Shown piece after piece: positions 5,277-7,661 of a stretch of 7,661 nucleotides of DNA. The position numbers and the translations under genes were made by a program. The notes under the pieces were generated by a model. That model worked only from the letters and a program-made list of their open reading frames with translations, did not search any database and had not been told where the DNA came from. Location: positions 1 to 7,661 of the forward strand of contig JAIOTT010000265.1 in assembly GCA_021106655.1 (NCBI GenBank). The letters are read 5' to 3'. Source of the DNA: Bacteroidales bacterium (GTDB lineage: Bacteria; Bacteroidota; Bacteroidia; Bacteroidales; SMBSF77). Positions within the stretch are counted from its first letter, which is position 1, and every line of letters starts with the position of its first letter.

Positions 5277-6362
5277 TTAATTAAAATAAAATCCTCCCGG
5301 TATAACACCGGACTCAAACGAATCAACAACAGTGCCATTAGTTGCATCATATTTAAAAACCCATCCCTGCTGTACATAATCAAGTGGATCGGACACATAA
5401 ATAAGTTCCTCTTCATCATCAAAACCCAAAGCATAAAACATACTTGCAGATGCAACAAAGGGAATACTCTCCAGACTGCTTGAGTAAATATTAAACTTAA
5501 ATATTCCTCCGGGATATAGATAAAACAAAATATCTTTCAGATTATTTATTACGAGTTTGTAAGGATGCTCTGTACTTGAAGGAAAAGTAATATCCTGAAT
5601 AATTGAATAATCTCCAGGATCTATACATATCAGATGCCCCGGACTATCACCGGGCAAAGGATATCCGTTAAACCCGGTGCCTGAACACATTACCCATATA
5701 TTTGAATGTTTATCCAGCACAATACCAGATGGACGGCTTGCAACAAAAAAAGTCGTATCAACAACATCTGAATTACAATCGATTACACTAAGAGTACTAT
5801 CATTACCAAAACCACCAATATTAAGCACAAAAACCTTATTCTCATACCTGAGCATTTTTTCGGGCCCAACCCCTACTGCAATACTATTTACCACCTCATA
5901 ATTAACCAGATCAATTACTGCCACTTTGTCATCCCAGCACGAAACATAAGCTTTGTTTTTATCAATAGGTAAAAGATATCTTGGTAAGCTGATGTTTTCA
6001 ATTACAGCAATAGATTCAAAGCTTGAATCATTAGCAATTTCTATTTTATTAGCATTATTTACAATTATAAAAACTTTATTGTCATAAACTTCAACAGATT
6101 GAACAATATTTCCAGGGGGGTAATTATTAGCATTTTCAAACACCTTCTTCTCACATGTTTTCAATACTCTGTCATATCTTGTGATACTCCCTGTTCCGGT
6201 TAAAAATGGGCCTTCATTTGAAATTAACACATAACTTTTTTGGGCACTTGTGTCGGAAGGTAAATAAGGATTGTCAGTATCATCACCTATCTCATTCTTT
6301 TCACATGCGGTGAAAACTGCAAGTAAGGCTATCACCAAAAACATCAAAATTCTTTTTTTCAT
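5277..6362 (-). CDS. DUF5074-type beta-propeller surface lipoprotein, BtuG-like
   Basis: The 361-residue protein has a lipoprotein signal peptide with lipobox FTAC and lipidated Cys20. The acidic stretch EKNEIGDDTD directly after Cys20 fits a Bacteroidota surface lipoprotein export signal. The rest (about 42-361) is a repeated beta-strand pattern of a YncE-like propeller: blades such as KVFIIVNNANKIEI, KAYVSCWDDKVAVID, KVFVLNIGG, NIWVMCSGTG and ELIYVSDP. The C-terminus GVIPGGFYFN is typical of DUF5074 proteins. Characterised relatives include BtuG, which captures vitamin B12 at the cell surface and sits on the BtuB transporter. Here the gene follows a TonB-dependent receptor with an 11-base gap, the same arrangement. 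Corrinoid binding is inferred; another ligand is possible because DUF5074 proteins are not all BtuG. Confidence 0.85.
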   Translation of the reverse strand: MKKRILMFLVIALLAVFTACEKNEIGDDTDNPYLPSDTSAQKSYVLISNEGPFLTGTGSITRYDRVLKTCEKKVFENANNYPPGNIVQSVEVYDNKVFIIVNNANKIEIANDSSFESIAVIENISLPRYLLPIDKNKAYVSCWDDKVAVIDLVNYEVVNSIAVGVGPEKMLRYENKVFVLNIGGFGNDSTLSVIDCNSDVVDTTFFVASRPSGIVLDKHSNIWVMCSGTGFNGYPLPGDSPGHLICIDPGDYSIIQDITFPSSTEHPYKLVINNLKDILFYLYPGGIFKFNIYSSSLESIPFVASASMFYALGFDDEEELIYVSDPLDYVQQGWVFKYDATNGTVVDSFESGVIPGGFYFN

Positions 6363-6373
6363 TATTCGTTTTT

Positions 6374-7661
6374 TTAATTAATCATAAATCTTAGTCCTAA
6401 CTTATATGAACGACCTGGCATTGGCCTATATGCAATTGACTGATACTCACATCCCCAAATATTAAAGACATCAAATTGCAACCTCAGTTGTTGCTTTTTA
6501 ATTTTAAATCCTCTTGAAATATTGATTTTAGCAACTGAATATGCCGGAAGGCTTTCGCTATTATCACGAAGTATATACCTTATACCATTATAAGATTGTG
6601 AATATAAAAAAGTAAAAAAGCGTGTCTCTATTATAATTTGACCACTTACTTTATGTAATGGAACATAAATTAATTGTTTGCCATTAAGAGAATGAGATTC
6701 ATGTACATTCGTGGATTTAGTATAGGTATATCCCAAATTTAGTTTAGTAATAATATGTTTAGTCATTAAGCTAAGGCGGGTTCTGAATTCAACTCCCCGA
6801 CTCCTCACTTCCATAATATTCTCAGGTGTCCAGAACCCCTGAGAAGAGGGTATCCATTGTATCCAGTTTTTAATTAAAGCGTTAAAAATACTTAAGCTAA
6901 TATCTGCATTCAAACTCTTCTTTTTAATTATGGGTTTAAAAATAAGGCTCACTTCCTCATTCAGGCTTTTTTCAGGTTCGAGATTTTTATTCCCTCCAGG
7001 AATCCAATATCTGTCATTCATGGAAGGTATCCGGAAATTTTGTGAGAAATTCATTTTTCCATATATAAAATTCCATATCTTACCTTCAAACCCGAGTGAA
7101 GGTGTAAAGGGAACTTTATATCCTTCAATCAGCTCCTGACGCATATTAAGATTGACTTTCCATGGAATAAAATTCATTTCATGAATCAACATCAAGTAAA
7201 ATGCAAGAGAATTTTGATTCTCGTCACCATTGTATGCCTCAATATCAGCAGTTGTAGAAGAATAACTCAAACCAGTATTCATGTGCAAATTTCCTGATAT
7301 TTCACACTTCCATTCCAGCTCTGACATCATTGTATTTACAAGTATTTCCGAATCTATATTACTAATTTCATCAACATAATGTAAAAACTCATTAAACCAG
7401 GCTGCTTTCAGATTTACTGTCCCTCTCTTAAAATACTTTGTATAGCGAAGCGATGACCGAAAAGCTCTATCAATTTGCCATGCTTTGCTTTCAGACATTG
7501 TTAAGGTAGGAGGAATATTTCTACTACTTTTTTGATACCATAAACCCAGGTAAACATATTGGTTTGAAGATATTTTTCGGTGTATATCCTGCATTATACC
7601 ATATTGGGAGAGTTCTGAATTTTGCTGTCTCTCTTCAATCGGCTCGGAAACATTATAGTTA
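6374..7661 (-). CDS. TonB-dependent outer-membrane receptor, BtuB-like, N-terminal part outside window
   Basis: The reading frame is open to the right edge: 428 residues are present, and the signal peptide, TonB box and plug domain lie beyond 7661. An internal Met (7592-7594) is not the true start, since 22 further codons continue without a stop. The visible part is the beta-barrel: long alternating strands with aromatic girdles. The conserved receptor segment FRIPSMNDRYWIPGGNKNLE, followed by PEKS (about fragment residues 209-232), is typical of cobalamin and siderophore receptors. YVPLHKVSG lies nearer the end. The terminal strands VFNIWGCEYQSIAYRPMPGR and KLGLRFMIN match the C-terminus of BtuB/CirA-like receptors. 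Such receptors import scarce ligands across the outer membrane using TonB energy. The gene precedes the BtuG-like lipoprotein gene by 11 bases. B12 is the most likely substrate by context; iron chelates are the main alternative. Confidence 0.9.
   Translation of the reverse strand, partial: NYNVSEPIEERQQNSELSQYGIMQDIHRKISSNQYVYLGLWYQKSSRNIPPTLTMSESKAWQIDRAFRSSLRYTKYFKRGTVNLKAAWFNEFLHYVDEISNIDSEILVNTMMSELEWKCEISGNLHMNTGLSYSSTTADIEAYNGDENQNSLAFYLMLIHEMNFIPWKVNLNMRQELIEGYKVPFTPSLGFEGKIWNFIYGKMNFSQNFRIPSMNDRYWIPGGNKNLEPEKSLNEEVSLIFKPIIKKKSLNADISLSIFNALIKNWIQWIPSSQGFWTPENIMEVRSRGVEFRTRLSLMTKHIITKLNLGYTYTKSTNVHESHSLNGKQLIYVPLHKVSGQIIIETRFFTFLYSQSYNGIRYILRDNSESLPAYSVAKINISRGFKIKKQQLRLQFDVFNIWGCEYQSIAYRPMPGRSYKLGLRFMIN

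Noticed and set aside
5677..5901. Plus-strand open frame of 74 codons opposite the propeller lipoprotein
   Set aside because: It is antisense to a gene with clear signal peptide and propeller pattern, with no start-site support.
6930..7139. Plus-strand open frame of 69 codons opposite the TonB-dependent receptor
   Set aside because: It is antisense to the conserved receptor segment; apparent coding is explained by the opposite strand.

Overview
The window most likely comes from a Bacteroidota genome (Bacteroidetes; order not resolved). It is AT-rich. Four intergenic regions carry exact matches to the Bacteroidota -7 promoter box TAnnTTTG. Strong Shine-Dalgarno sequences are absent. The gene content also fits the phylum: a TonB-dependent receptor paired with a DUF5074-type surface lipoprotein, a short NfeD with FloA, and a ClpS of the Bacteroidota type. 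No insertion sequence, CRISPR array, phage gene or complete novel defence or biosynthetic system is visible.

Layout. At the left edge is a tRNA-Arg(ACG) on the minus strand, cut by the window start. A 362-base non-coding stretch full of degenerate intergenic repeats follows. Next is a plus-strand gene for an exported, probably outer-membrane beta-barrel protein (416-1396). An imperfect inverted repeat separates it from a convergent minus-strand gene set (3756 down to 1496): a lipoprotein resembling DUF4878 proteins, clpS, a short nfeD and floA. Their spacings are 40, 12 and 4 bases, so they probably form one operon. A 262-base divergent intergenic region with two promoter-like boxes leads to a plus-strand Nudix hydrolase of the CoA-pyrophosphatase type (4019-4696). 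Its 3' end overlaps that of a minus-strand OsmC-family gene (4680-5096) by 17 bases. After a 180-base gap comes the 3' part of a minus-strand transport operon: a seven-bladed-propeller-like surface lipoprotein (5277-6362), and upstream of it the C-terminal two thirds or so of a TonB-dependent receptor that runs off the right edge (6374 to 7661).

How the genes work together. NfeD and FloA are a known partnership that organises membrane microdomains. ClpS delivers N-degron substrates to the ClpAP-type protease, and sits in the same probable transcript here. The receptor and propeller lipoprotein look like the BtuB and BtuG pair, in which a surface lipoprotein captures vitamin B12 (corrinoid) and hands it to the outer-membrane transporter. 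This substrate assignment is an inference from family and synteny. The Nudix and OsmC proteins are stand-alone housekeeping or stress functions.

The most useful leads are the BtuB/BtuG-like pair, the clpS-nfeD-floA arrangement, a possibly leaderless Nudix mRNA, and the hairpin-forming repeat that runs into the floA stop codon.
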